64,000 nucleotides of DNA from Anaerolineaceae bacterium (GCA_016841525.1 JAENYZ010000001.1:62001-126000), one strand, 5' to 3'. Shown: positions 50,216 through 60,243, counted from the first letter of the stretch. Notes: generated by a model not told the origin, from the sequence alone. Numbers and translations: made by a program.

Positions 50216-51660
50216 ATGCACTTTGCGTCCATGCACACTTCTACCAACCACCTCGCGAAGACCCACTTTCCGGGCTTATCCCAGATGAAGTTGGTGCAGA
50301 ACCCTACCGAAATTGGAACGAACGCATCCACGCAGAGTGTTACCGACCCAATGCACTTTTGGGAAATTTTGAAAAGATAAGCTTTAATATAGGCCCCACC
50401 CTGTTTGGCTGGATGGAACACCATGATAAAGAAACTTATGATTTAATCATTGCGCAGGAACGAAAAAACTACCTGACCCATGGTGTGGGAAATGGAATGG
50501 CTCAAGCCTACAACCATATCATTTTGCCGCTTGCAAAAAAACAGGACAAGATCACGCAGATAAAGTGGGGAATTGCAGATTTCAAACATCGTTTTGGACA
50601 TAAGCCAATGGGGATGTGGCTTCCTGAGACAGCAGTTGACCTGGAAACCCTGTCAATACTCGCTGACAACCAGATCAAATTCACCTTATTAGCGCCCTGG
50701 CAAATTCAATCTACTGAAAAACTGGAAAAGGACCAGGCATATTTAATCGCTCTTCCTGGCAATAGGGACCCGATGATTGTTTTCCTTTATGAGCGGAATC
50801 TAAGCACTGCGGTGAGCTTCAGACCTGAAACAACTCGCAATGCCGAATTCTTCATTGATCAATGCCTCATACCTTCTTTTGTTTCATCAAAAACCACTAG
50901 TGATCGAATGACTCTCATTGCATCAGATGGGGAACTTTATGGTCATCATCGGTCTTTCAGGGACAAATTTCTTGCTCATATCCTTAATGGCGCACTAAAA
51001 CAGCGAAATGTGCAAATCACCTATCCCGGGCTATGGCTTCAAACCCATCAACCCCAAAAATTTATCAAACTCAACGAAAACACGTCCTGGAGCTGCCACC
51101 ACGGCATCGTGCGATGGATGGGCGAATGCGGGTGTACGCCTGGCGCCAGTTGGAAAGCACCCCTGAGATACAGCCTTGAAAAATTAGCAGAAGAAATAGA
51201 TCAAGAATACATCAGCTATATGAAACAATATACTGATGATGTTTGGAAAATTCGAAATGATTACATCGATGTATTCTTAGGAAAGCGAAGTCTAAAGGAC
51301 CATCTTCAAGATCACATTACTCAAACCCTATCTCCTGATCAAATTACATGTATTGGCATGATTTTGGCAGCACAATACGAACGGCAACGAGTCTTCACGT
51401 CATGTGGTTGGTTCTTTGATAATTTCCACCGCATTGAGCCGCAGAACAACATTGCTTACGCTGCCCAGTCTGTTTGGCTAACAAAACAAGTGACCGGTGC
51501 AGATCTTAAGACTAAAGCCATAGCCTTGCTAAAAAACGTCAGGGATCCAAAAACTGGCTTACGCGGCGATACCGTATTTATGGAAAAATATCTGCGATCA
51601 GAAAATTTTTCTGAGGATAAAGTATCTTATTTCAATCCCTCAAGTAATTTTTCCAGCTGA
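50206..51660 (+). CDS. GH57-family glycoside hydrolase
   Basis: A 484-residue GH57 enzyme of the group usually carrying a DUF3536 region. VHAHFYQPPREDPLSG is the first conserved block, GMWLPETAVDLETL supplies the nucleophile Glu141, and ASDGELYGHHRS supplies the Asp241 acid/base. GH57 members cleave or branch alpha-glucans with retention. Members I recall from this group are considerably longer, so this one may be shortened at the C-terminus. Its last 34 bases overlap the end of the convergent GH13 gene. No clear ribosome site; translation is probably coupled to the gene before it. Confidence 0.85.
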   Translation: MELNALCVHAHFYQPPREDPLSGLIPDEVGAEPYRNWNERIHAECYRPNALLGNFEKISFNIGPTLFGWMEHHDKETYDLIIAQERKNYLTHGVGNGMAQAYNHIILPLAKKQDKITQIKWGIADFKHRFGHKPMGMWLPETAVDLETLSILADNQIKFTLLAPWQIQSTEKLEKDQAYLIALPGNRDPMIVFLYERNLSTAVSFRPETTRNAEFFIDQCLIPSFVSSKTTSDRMTLIASDGELYGHHRSFRDKFLAHILNGALKQRNVQITYPGLWLQTHQPQKFIKLNENTSWSCHHGIVRWMGECGCTPGASWKAPLRYSLEKLAEEIDQEYISYMKQYTDDVWKIRNDYIDVFLGKRSLKDHLQDHITQTLSPDQITCIGMILAAQYERQRVFTSCGWFFDNFHRIEPQNNIAYAAQSVWLTKQVTGADLKTKAIALLKNVRDPKTGLRGDTVFMEKYLRSENFSEDKVSYFNPSSNFSS

Positions 51661-54600
51661 TATTCCGAGTTGGTCTCAGCCTTGAGAATGGATTTGACAA
51701 GAACCCAGGCGTCAAACAAATTTTCAATAGTACTTGTTAAACTCTTTTCCGGGTCAGAGGTTAATTGCAGCAATCCAGCTGTCATCATCCACCACATTAA
51801 TGACTCAAAAGCCTCTTTATTAAACCATAATTTATCGCGATAGCGGTTTATTTTCAAAAAGTCTCGAACAACTTCTTTTGAGATCCATGCTTCCATGAGC
51901 ATTAGCGGCGTTTTTTGTTCAATCTGATTGACCCAACTTTGCTGGTCTACAAGCAACTTCAAAATCTTCACGCCGTTTTTCGCCTGTTCAGCCTCAAAGC
52001 CCATCTCTTCTAACCGTTGTTGAATCAACCTTGAGATACCCCATTCATCGATCCAGCTTCTACTGATCTCAGCATATTGAGGTTCGGGTGTGATCACTTT
52101 TCCAATCAAGCGCAAATCATTCCACACGGTAAGTATGTGCCACACATATGGATATGCGTCCAAATTCTTTGAGATGTATTCCAGAACCTCCTGGTAGTCA
52201 TTTGATCCAGGGAATGGATATCGATCTTCAAAAACGGGCAACTGCAAAACCGCCTCAAAACCTCTTTGCTGGCTTTTTACCAAAGATTCTGTTTCGGTAT
52301 CAACGCTCACAAAATTCTTGAGGCTCTCAATAAAATTGGTGTAAGCTTCGTTATTTTGCGATAAAAGATCTGATTTTATCCTCCCTTTTTCATCAATAAC
52401 CCTCTCGAGGAATACCCTTCGGAGCCTTTCGACATTAATTAAAGCATGAAGTGGTTTGAGTATTGGTGCTAACATCAATTCCTTTAGAGCAGTATCAATA
52501 CTCGGAACCCCTCTGCCATCCAGATAATCATTCAATTGACTGTACTGGCCGTAACCATTCTCTTCAACTTCTCTAAAATCTAAAAATACATGACATTCGT
52601 AAGCGTTAAGATTAAAGAATAAGCCTTTTTCCTGAATCTCCCTGCTTGATCGAATAAATTCCATGCTAGAATCGCTGTCTCTAAAAATTGTGAACCGATT
52701 CGTTGAACCTGAAATATTTAATCCCTCGTGAAGCATCCGGTTTTCAAAATTTCCGGAATTTTTGTTCAAGTAACTGGCAGAAGTCCGAATCCAACCGCTT
52801 GTTGATCCAAAGCGATTATGGAACACCACCAAACCATTTTGGCGACCATTGCCATTCGAATAAGCAAATACATCTTCGTTCACGTGCCCGTCACTGGTGT
52901 AAAAATCATACAATAGGAAATTATTTACACCTGAAAATAAATCCCGTCGCTTCAATAAAGGAAATACAGCTTGCTGATGACGATGGATTAAATATTTATC
53001 GGGTTCCTCATCCCAGTATGGTCGATAATATTCCATCCCATATTTTTCGGCATAACCTTCAATTTGCCCATGGCCAAACATTGGCAAACCGGGCATGGTC
53101 GCCATCATCGTGCATATGCCAAAATACTTCTCGCCTTTACCAAATTGATCGACAGCGGTTTTTTCATCAGGATTGTTCATAAAGTTGACATAGCGTTTGA
53201 GGATTTCAGGATCAAATTCCAGTGTGTTCTTGATTAGATTGCGATACTTCGAATTTTCTTCATTCCGAAGCATATTCATGAAAGCACTGTTATAAACGCG
53301 ATGCATCCCCAATGTGCGGACAAAATAACCTTCCATGAGCCAAAAAGCCTCAGCCAACAAAAGCGTTTCTGGTACTTCTTCAGCTACTCTATCGACCACT
53401 TCTCGCCAAAATTCCTTGGGAAAAACACGGTCGAAGTCGTCCCTCGTTAACCCATGCTCTGCACGGCTTGGAATCGCGCCGCCGCTGCCCGGTTGTGGAA
53501 ACCACAACCGGTGATAGTGTTTCTTTGCCAGTGTCATCGCAGCATCAAACCGGATGATGGGAAATTTTCGAGCGACATGCAAAATTGTTTGGATAACCGC
53601 TTCCCTGACCTCTGAATTGAGATAGTCCAGTTGGGCAGTATCATTCCAGGGCATACTGGTTCCATCATTGCCGTGATAAATGTACCGGGTTACCCCTGTG
53701 CTGTGATCAACATGTTTAAAGACGACTGCCGCATCTGTTCGATCGTAATAGTGGTCTTCAATTAAGATAGCGACACGGTCCGTCGGGCTAAGATTGGGTC
53801 CGTTAAAAGAATAGGACGGGAAGGGGCTATAAGGTAAGGATACAAACCACTCAGGGTGATCGAGTACCCAATCTGAATCGATTCCCATGTGATTTGGTAC
53901 CATATCACTTGCCAATCGTATGCCGCGTTGTGCTGCCCGATTTCGCAGGTTTTCATAAGCGGCTTCACCGCCCAAATCCCATGCTATCGAATAATTTTTT
54001 AAAGAATAGGCAGATGCAACCGCTTCCGGATTGCCGCAAAGTTGTTTGATCCGTTTCGAGGCATCACTGCGTTCCCACAAGCCGATCAACCAGAGTCCAT
54101 TAAATCCCCATTGTGCTAATTTATCCAGTTCCTCATCCGGAATCTGGTCGAGGTGTTTGATCTCACGATTATAAGCCTGTGATAATTGATAAAGCCATAC
54201 ATAACTATTCTTAGCAATCATCACCGTTTTTGGCATCCAATCGCTGTCAGGACTGAAATTTTCTTCATCCGTCAACGAGTCAAAACTTGGCACTTCGGCT
54301 GGACCAGGGCCTCCAAAGATCAGCTTTGTTTCTTCTTTTATTAAATCAAGTGAATTTAATAGTCGATAAAGATAATCGCCGATCAATGATCCCCATTTTC
54401 GACGAATAAATTCTAGCTGTCCTGCTAAGGAATGGGGTTCTTCAACAGCTGGGCTTCGAAGCATGCTGATCAAATCCTGATTATCAGGTCCAAAATATGG
54501 TTTTTGCTTGAAATAATCCCTTAAGCTTTCAATAATTTCCCGGTAAATTGTGGCTTTGGTTAAATCAGAATCATCAAATAATTCCGAAAAGGATGAAACC

Positions 54601-55073
54601 GCTGGATTCATATTTGTCAGCCACAACATAAGCATTTCTTCAAGTACGATATGGGTGTTTGGCGTTCCATTGGATTCTGAACCCAGGTAATCTTTAACAC
54701 TCATCTCGCCCTTATAAACGGCAAGCGGTGGAAACGTTTCAGTAAATCTCACAAAAGCCTTTTCAATTTTTTCTTCCCCATGCTGTTCATTCAGCGAATC
54801 CAAAGCTTCGCCAATAACATTTGGCGCTTCTGTTTTTCGATAAAGAGAGACAACAAGGTGCATGATTTCATCGATTAACCCAATTGCGTTGATATCGCCA
54901 GAACTCACCGCCCCCTCAGGGAAGCTAACCAGGTCTCTTTGTTGGTTAATTTTTTGAGAGAAGGTTCTTGCAGCATAAAAATTTGTGAATACAACATTGC
55001 CATCAAAACTGAACATTGAAAGGTCAAAATCATATTTATCTCTTGCTAAACGGGAAACATGAAATTCATACAT
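51627..55073 (-). CDS. Very large GH13-type alpha-glucan enzyme
   Basis: A 1148-residue protein. An N-terminal region of about 280 residues has no familiar domain. Then comes a GH13 barrel: region I DMVPNH (390-395), region II RFDAAMT with nucleophile Asp510, region III LLAEAFW with acid/base Glu575, and region IV FMNNPDE, where the usual His-Asp reads Asn-Pro-Asp (Asp635). A C-terminal part of about 350 residues is helical and also unfamiliar. No signal peptide, so it acts inside the cell, likely on glycogen-like glucan or maltodextrin. The start at 55073 has AGGAG upstream; the ATG at 55088 does not. It overlaps the GH57 gene tail to tail. Confidence 0.85.
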   Translation of the reverse strand: MYEFHVSRLARDKYDFDLSMFSFDGNVVFTNFYAARTFSQKINQQRDLVSFPEGAVSSGDINAIGLIDEIMHLVVSLYRKTEAPNVIGEALDSLNEQHGEEKIEKAFVRFTETFPPLAVYKGEMSVKDYLGSESNGTPNTHIVLEEMLMLWLTNMNPAVSSFSELFDDSDLTKATIYREIIESLRDYFKQKPYFGPDNQDLISMLRSPAVEEPHSLAGQLEFIRRKWGSLIGDYLYRLLNSLDLIKEETKLIFGGPGPAEVPSFDSLTDEENFSPDSDWMPKTVMIAKNSYVWLYQLSQAYNREIKHLDQIPDEELDKLAQWGFNGLWLIGLWERSDASKRIKQLCGNPEAVASAYSLKNYSIAWDLGGEAAYENLRNRAAQRGIRLASDMVPNHMGIDSDWVLDHPEWFVSLPYSPFPSYSFNGPNLSPTDRVAILIEDHYYDRTDAAVVFKHVDHSTGVTRYIYHGNDGTSMPWNDTAQLDYLNSEVREAVIQTILHVARKFPIIRFDAAMTLAKKHYHRLWFPQPGSGGAIPSRAEHGLTRDDFDRVFPKEFWREVVDRVAEEVPETLLLAEAFWLMEGYFVRTLGMHRVYNSAFMNMLRNEENSKYRNLIKNTLEFDPEILKRYVNFMNNPDEKTAVDQFGKGEKYFGICTMMATMPGLPMFGHGQIEGYAEKYGMEYYRPYWDEEPDKYLIHRHQQAVFPLLKRRDLFSGVNNFLLYDFYTSDGHVNEDVFAYSNGNGRQNGLVVFHNRFGSTSGWIRTSASYLNKNSGNFENRMLHEGLNISGSTNRFTIFRDSDSSMEFIRSSREIQEKGLFFNLNAYECHVFLDFREVEENGYGQYSQLNDYLDGRGVPSIDTALKELMLAPILKPLHALINVERLRRVFLERVIDEKGRIKSDLLSQNNEAYTNFIESLKNFVSVDTETESLVKSQQRGFEAVLQLPVFEDRYPFPGSNDYQEVLEYISKNLDAYPYVWHILTVWNDLRLIGKVITPEPQYAEISRSWIDEWGISRLIQQRLEEMGFEAEQAKNGVKILKLLVDQQSWVNQIEQKTPLMLMEAWISKEVVRDFLKINRYRDKLWFNKEAFESLMWWMMTAGLLQLTSDPEKSLTSTIENLFDAWVLVKSILKAETNSEYQLEKLLEGLK

Positions 55074-55140
55074 TTCTTCTCTCCTCATAATGATAGATCT
55101 ATGAATTTATTATACACTGACTAAATCAATAAATATGAAA

Positions 55141-55163
55141 AAACCACCTTTCGGTGGCTTTTT
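55141..55163 (-). terminator. Terminator of the thiolase gene
   Basis: A short stem (55144-55148 with 55153-55157) closed by a GAAA loop on the minus strand is followed by a six-T run. It lies just beyond the thiolase stop codon. Confidence 0.7.
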
Positions 55164-55167
55164 GGGG

Positions 55168-56322
55168 TTAATTTTCTCTTTTTAAAATGTGAGTGACAAT
55201 ATTGGAACCGCTGCCCCCAATATTTTGCGCTAAACCAAATGTCGCATTTTTGACCTGTGTCTCCCCAGCTTGACCACGTAATTGTTGCACAAGCTCAACA
55301 AGCTGGTACATTCCAGTTGCCCCCACGGGATGTCCTCGTGCTTTTAATCCACCGCGAGTTGCTACGGGAATTTCCCCATCAAGCTTGATCGCACCGTCTT
55401 TAGCCAGGCTTGGTCCCATTCCTGGTGCTGCAAAGCCGCAGGCTTCCAATGATAAAGCTGCCATAATTGTGAAAGCATCATGATATTCAAACAAATCGAT
55501 ATCCTCATGGCTGATCCCTGCTTGTTGATAGGCTTCTTTTGCCGATTTCTCCGCTGCGTAAAGCCATAATGGCGCTTTTCGATCATGGATGGAGATTGTG
55601 TCTGTAGCCCCCGATGAACCCGCAACGATAATTTTAGGGGAACTTTTTGATAGGCGACTCGCGGCGACAAGCACAGCTGCGGCAGCGCCATCCCCAATTG
55701 GCGAGGCGTCCATTAGATTGATCGGATCACAAATCATCGGAGAATTGATAAATCGTTCTTCTGTCAACTTCGTTCGAAACCTTGCAAAAGGATTGTGAAC
55801 AGCATTAGCATGCGCGTTAATTGAGAACCCTGCAAAATCAATCCCCTTCCAACCATATTCATACATATATCGCTGCATGATTAAAGCATTTAAACCCACA
55901 AATGAAACCCCCTGGTCAACCTCCCAATCCGCATCCGCTGCTGTTGCTAAAGCTGCCGTAATTTCATTGCCTGGAGAATCTGTCATTTTTTCAACCCCAA
56001 CAACAAGTGCTGCGTCGACCTCTCCTGAAGCAACCGCCAAATAGCCCATCCGAAAAGCTGCACTGCCAGAACTGCAAGCTGACTCAACCTTCACAGCATC
56101 GGTATAGCGTTGTCCAATCCAATCTGCGATCAAACTTCCAAGTTGAGCTTGCTGGTTTGCCGTCCCCGACATCATATTTCCGACATAAACACTGTCAACG
56201 TGGTCAACCTGTGCTTCAACCATAGCTGCCAGAGCAGCCTCACCTGCAAGTTCTCGTAATGACTTGTCCCAATGTTCATCAACTTTTGTTTGCCCAATAC
56301 CAATTACAGCAACTTCGCGCAT
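55168..56322 (-). CDS. Thiolase-family acetyl-CoA acetyltransferase (archaeal/SCP2-like type)
   Basis: A 384-residue thiolase: the acyl-accepting Cys83 lies in VESACSSGSAAF and the conserved His in ARGHPVGATG. The C-terminal block reads NIGGSGSN, without the second catalytic Cys of classical thiolases, as in the archaeal/SCP-x group. In archaea such thiolases bind a DUF35 zinc/OB-fold partner next to HMG-CoA synthase; neither is present here, so the reaction is open. It is a single-gene unit with its own terminator. Confidence 0.9.
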   Translation of the reverse strand: MREVAVIGIGQTKVDEHWDKSLRELAGEAALAAMVEAQVDHVDSVYVGNMMSGTANQQAQLGSLIADWIGQRYTDAVKVESACSSGSAAFRMGYLAVASGEVDAALVVGVEKMTDSPGNEITAALATAADADWEVDQGVSFVGLNALIMQRYMYEYGWKGIDFAGFSINAHANAVHNPFARFRTKLTEERFINSPMICDPINLMDASPIGDGAAAAVLVAASRLSKSSPKIIVAGSSGATDTISIHDRKAPLWLYAAEKSAKEAYQQAGISHEDIDLFEYHDAFTIMAALSLEACGFAAPGMGPSLAKDGAIKLDGEIPVATRGGLKARGHPVGATGMYQLVELVQQLRGQAGETQVKNATFGLAQNIGGSGSNIVTHILKREN

Positions 56323-56456
56323 AGAATAACTGTCCTTTCACAGCAAATCATTCATAATGATTATATCGAATTTCTCTATCAAGTCCTATCAGCTTTCACA
56401 AATAGGACTAAAGTATAATCAAATAAGCCTTTAAAAATTATTAAAGAGTAGGATAA

Positions 56457-58196
56457 ATGCAAAGAAATAAACAAAAACTAATGTTGATCACCCTATTAGG
56501 GGTAGTTTTATTGAGCGGATGTCGTTTGCCTTTGATTGGTGTCAAAGATCCTCCCCAATTTCAAGAAATGTATGTACAAATCCAACGCACCTTGGCATAT
56601 TCAGAAACAGGTGATAATCCTTCCATTTTGAGTACACCTTTCCAACCCACAAGCCCACCTCTAAATGAAGAAAAGGATGATATATCCAATCAAATTTTCA
56701 TTCAGGATGGACTGCCTGAAATCCTCCAGATTTTGATTAATAAAACTGATTATTCAATTTCCGACTCCAGGTCGGATGCGGATATACAAATTCTTATTAA
56801 TCCTGAAGAAAGCTCACCAAACGCGATCCTTTCTAGCGAATGGACCTATGTACTGTCTGCTCCGTTCTACACAATTACAGACAATGTTTCACTTGAAAAT
56901 TTACAAGCCTTCTGGCAGGGTCAGCAAAATTCAATACTAGGATTCTCAAAAATCCTAGTCACAGAACCAACCCTGGCTGCAGTAAACACAATATTAGGAA
57001 AAGCAGATCAGGTAACTGTTGAGGTTGTCAACAACGAAGAAATGATCTCTAAATCATTGGGAAATGAACAAGTTTTATTCATTACCCCTTTCGAAGAATT
57101 GGATAAAATGATGAAGGTCATACGAATCGATGGAAAATCGCCAATCGATTCAGACTTTGAAAAGAAAGATTATCCTTTATCTGCATCTATTTGGATTGTA
57201 TCAAATGCTGCAGACTCTATTATCGACTTCCCACCCAGTAATTATGACCCGGATCTGCGAACAGTGTTAATCATGACGGGTGTAACAGCATTGACGAGAG
57301 CCACAGCCCACCGGATGGAAATTAACGGCAACAAGTTCCCGGGGCAAGATATTCACGATTGGTTAACTTCTGCAGACTTGACACATATCAGCAATGAAAT
57401 ACCTTTTGCCTCAAACTGCCCATCACCAGACCCAAACCAACCAGATTTGATCTTTTGTTCGTCACCGGATCGAATTGAATTATTAGAGTACATCGGTGCA
57501 GACATTATTGAGTTAACCGGAAACCACTTGTTGGATTATGGCCTTTCATCAATCAACTTAACTTTAGAAATGTATGAAGAAAGAGACTGGCATTATTATG
57601 CAGGCGGCTGGGATTTGAATGAAGCGCAGTCTCCAAGACTGATGTCCCACAATAAAAACAAATTCGCATTTATAGGCTGCAATCCAGTAGGACCGCCAAA
57701 CGTCTGGGCAACAAACACAAGTCCAGGTGCTGCCCCATGTGGAGATTTCAGCTGGATGATTGAGGAAATTGAGAATCTGAAGGCAGAAGGCTATCTTCCC
57801 ATTGTTACGATGCAATATGCAGAAGACTACACGGATTATCCAAGTGGAAAAATGGTATCAGACTTTGAGATGTTAGCAAATGCCGGGGCAGTTGTTGTCA
57901 ATGGGAGTCAGGCTCACACGCCAAAAATGATGACGTTCAAAGGTGAGAGTTTCATCCATTATGGACTTGGCAATTTATTCTTCGATCAAATGGAAGTCTA
58001 TTACGGTGATGTTTACATGCCGAATACAAGAGAAGAATTCTTAGATCGCCTTGTTTTCTATGATGGAGAACTGATCAGTATTGAACTGCTAACTGCAATG
58101 CTTGAGGACTACGCTCGACCGCGACCAATGACAGAATCGGAAAGAACATCCTTCCTGTCGCGCATCTTTTCAACAGCAGCAAATTTCGGAAGGTAA
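56457..58196 (+). CDS. CapA-like lipoprotein with long N-terminal part
   Basis: A 579-residue lipoprotein (lipobox LLSGC, Cys22). Residues about 265-575 match the CapA/PgsA-type metallophosphatase fold: SNEIPF, TGNHLLDYG, SQAHTPKMM and HYGLGNLFF hold most metal-binding positions. The first motif, normally GDxxLxR, reads GVTALTR, so one metal-binding Asp is missing. The 240 residues before that do not match the family; part of it (EWTYVLSAPFYTITDNVS) looks like a solute-binding fold fragment. A TATAAT lies at 56414-56419. Followed 8 bases later by the cyclase gene. Whether it acts on poly-gamma-glutamate is unknown. Confidence 0.8.
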   Translation: MQRNKQKLMLITLLGVVLLSGCRLPLIGVKDPPQFQEMYVQIQRTLAYSETGDNPSILSTPFQPTSPPLNEEKDDISNQIFIQDGLPEILQILINKTDYSISDSRSDADIQILINPEESSPNAILSSEWTYVLSAPFYTITDNVSLENLQAFWQGQQNSILGFSKILVTEPTLAAVNTILGKADQVTVEVVNNEEMISKSLGNEQVLFITPFEELDKMMKVIRIDGKSPIDSDFEKKDYPLSASIWIVSNAADSIIDFPPSNYDPDLRTVLIMTGVTALTRATAHRMEINGNKFPGQDIHDWLTSADLTHISNEIPFASNCPSPDPNQPDLIFCSSPDRIELLEYIGADIIELTGNHLLDYGLSSINLTLEMYEERDWHYYAGGWDLNEAQSPRLMSHNKNKFAFIGCNPVGPPNVWATNTSPGAAPCGDFSWMIEEIENLKAEGYLPIVTMQYAEDYTDYPSGKMVSDFEMLANAGAVVVNGSQAHTPKMMTFKGESFIHYGLGNLFFDQMEVYYGDVYMPNTREEFLDRLVFYDGELISIELLTAMLEDYARPRPMTESERTSFLSRIFSTAANFGR

Positions 58197-58204
58197 GCAA
58201 ATTT

Positions 58205-58858
58205 ATGAAAATCTATGACATTACTTTACCAATTTCTCCGGATATGGCAGTTTGGCCGGGTGATCCTTCTGTTAAAATTCAGCAATTATCATCCATTGAA
58301 AATGGTGAGGAAGCCAACGTTTCACAAATTCGTATGAGTGTTCACACTGGCACCCACATAGATGCTCCCAAACACTTTCTTCAAGAGGCTGGTTCAATTG
58401 ATAAACTTCCATTAGAGAAATTAATGGGCGAAGCCCTTGTCTTACGTATCGACGATAAGGTTGATGTGATTGATGAAAAAACCTTGAAAAATCTTCCGAA
58501 TGTTGACGATCTGGTGAATTGCAAAAAGGTTTTATTCAAAACCAGGAATTCTCAATATTGGGACGAAAATAAAACAAGGTTCAATGAAAATTATGTAGGA
58601 TTGAACACATCCGCTGCAGCTTTTTTGGCTGAATTGAACCTGGATTTAATCGGTGTGGATTACCTGTCAATTGCAGCTTATGCAGATTCTGAAGCACCTC
58701 ATAAAATACTTTTAGGTAAAGGGATCATCCTTCTGGAAGGGATCAACCTTCAAAGCGTGCCCCCGGGGATATATCATTTGATCTGCCTTCCCCTCCCCAT
58801 TGTAGACAGTGATGGTTCTCCTGCAAGGGCAATTCTCACCAAGAGAGATTCATTCTGA
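58205..58858 (+). CDS. Cyclase/kynurenine formamidase-like metal hydrolase
   Basis: A 217-residue cyclase-family protein. The metal motif HTGTHIDAPKHF puts His47, His51, Asp53 and His57 in the HxGTHxDxPxH pattern of kynurenine formamidase and related amidohydrolases. YDITLPISPDMAVWPGDP is the family start. It is probably co-transcribed with the CapA-like gene. No tryptophan-degradation genes are near, so another cyclic amide or ester is as likely. Confidence 0.85.
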   Translation: MKIYDITLPISPDMAVWPGDPSVKIQQLSSIENGEEANVSQIRMSVHTGTHIDAPKHFLQEAGSIDKLPLEKLMGEALVLRIDDKVDVIDEKTLKNLPNVDDLVNCKKVLFKTRNSQYWDENKTRFNENYVGLNTSAAAFLAELNLDLIGVDYLSIAAYADSEAPHKILLGKGIILLEGINLQSVPPGIYHLICLPLPIVDSDGSPARAILTKRDSF

Positions 58859-58938
58859 TAACTTGTGGTGCAGTACGGAACAAAATCAAATGCCTTCTCG
58901 TCTATTAAGTAGATGCACCACTAATATTTGGAGGAAAT

Positions 58939-60243
58939 ATGAGAAAATGGTTTAGTTTGTTTCTATTGATAACTATAATTTTGACAACAGGGTGCAATGC
59001 TGTTGATTTGAGTGATGGAGAAACACCAGTGGATAATAATGACTATGCGAAAAGCTCGATAAATAGGGAGACTGACCCGGGTATTAGCCTTGATAAAATC
59101 CAATCTTTGGCTCAGAATAACACAGATTTTGCACTATCTTTCTATGACAGGATCCGCGGTGAAAACGACAACATTATTTTCTCGCCAATCAGCCTATCCC
59201 TGGCATTGTCCATGACATTGGCTGGCGCCGAGTTGGAGACAGAGCAAGGCATGATCGAGGCACTGAAATTGAGTTTGCCGGAAAGCGAAATCTACCCCAC
59301 ATTCAACGCCCTTCTACTTGAAATTGAAAAATCCCAGAACAAAACAATGGAAGGCTCTGATGGCGATCAATTCCAGCTCAACATTGCTAATTCTCTTTGG
59401 GGACAGGCGGGTTATGAGTTTGAGTCGGATTTTCTTGATACATTGGCGAAAAATTTTGGTGCTGGCATGAATCTCGTCGATTACAAAACAAACCCCGAGG
59501 AATCACGAGAGATTATCAACCAGTGGGTTGAACAAGAAACCGAAGAGAAGATTCAGGATTTGATACCACCTGGTGCAATTGATACCCTTACAAGGTTGAT
59601 CCTTGCAAACGCAATCTATTTCAAGGGATCCTGGCAATTGCCCTTTAGTGAATCAGACACTGAAAAAGCACCTTTTTACACGCTGGATGGGTCAGAGATA
59701 GAAGTTGACATGATGCAGCTCTTTGGAGAAAATTTGCGATATTATCGAGGAGAGAACTTCCAGGCATTTGACCTGCCTTACCTATCCAATGATTTCTCAA
59801 TGAGAGTCATTTATCCTGACAAAGAGACATTTCTTGATTTTGAAGAAGAACTGGATTCAAACATCCTCATGGAGATTGAAGACAACCTAAGATCACAAAG
59901 AGTGAATTTGAGAATGCCAAAATTTGACTACGAATCTACAGTTAATGCAAATGAACCGCTGATCGCTATGGGAATGTCCGATGCTTTTGATCCCAACACC
60001 GCAGATTTTTCTGGCATCAACCTGGCTAACGAGTTATTTATCACAGAAGTTTTACACAAAGCCACGATCACGGTTGATGAAGAAGGTACAGAAGCTGCGG
60101 CAGCAACTGCAGTGATCATGGGATTGAAATCAATGGCTCCTGAAGACCCGGTTGAACTCACTATCGACCGCCCGTTCTTATACTTCATCCAGCATCATCC
60201 CACCGGGACAATTCTTTTCTTTGGTCGTGTTGCTCAACCTTAA
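58939..60243 (+). CDS. Serpin-family protease inhibitor (lipoprotein)
   Basis: A 434-residue serpin carried as a lipoprotein (lipobox LTTGC, Cys19), so it sits outside the cell membrane. The hallmarks are FSPISLSLALSMTLAGAE, NAIYFKGSW and the C-terminal DRPFLYFIQHHPTGTILFFGRV. The reactive-centre hinge EEGTEAAAATAV is the ideal inhibitory type, with small residues from P15 to P8. Counting from it places Lys397 at P1 and Ser398 at P1', predicting a trypsin- or subtilisin-like target. GGAGG precedes the ATG. It is a single-gene unit ending at a bidirectional terminator. Confidence 0.95.
   Translation: MRKWFSLFLLITIILTTGCNAVDLSDGETPVDNNDYAKSSINRETDPGISLDKIQSLAQNNTDFALSFYDRIRGENDNIIFSPISLSLALSMTLAGAELETEQGMIEALKLSLPESEIYPTFNALLLEIEKSQNKTMEGSDGDQFQLNIANSLWGQAGYEFESDFLDTLAKNFGAGMNLVDYKTNPEESREIINQWVEQETEEKIQDLIPPGAIDTLTRLILANAIYFKGSWQLPFSESDTEKAPFYTLDGSEIEVDMMQLFGENLRYYRGENFQAFDLPYLSNDFSMRVIYPDKETFLDFEEELDSNILMEIEDNLRSQRVNLRMPKFDYESTVNANEPLIAMGMSDAFDPNTADFSGINLANELFITEVLHKATITVDEEGTEAAAATAVIMGLKSMAPEDPVELTIDRPFLYFIQHHPTGTILFFGRVAQP

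Noticed and set aside
52703-53182. Long plus-strand open frame of 159 codons
   Set aside because: It lies entirely antisense inside the GH13 gene over its catalytic region, has no ribosome site and gives a low-complexity basic peptide.
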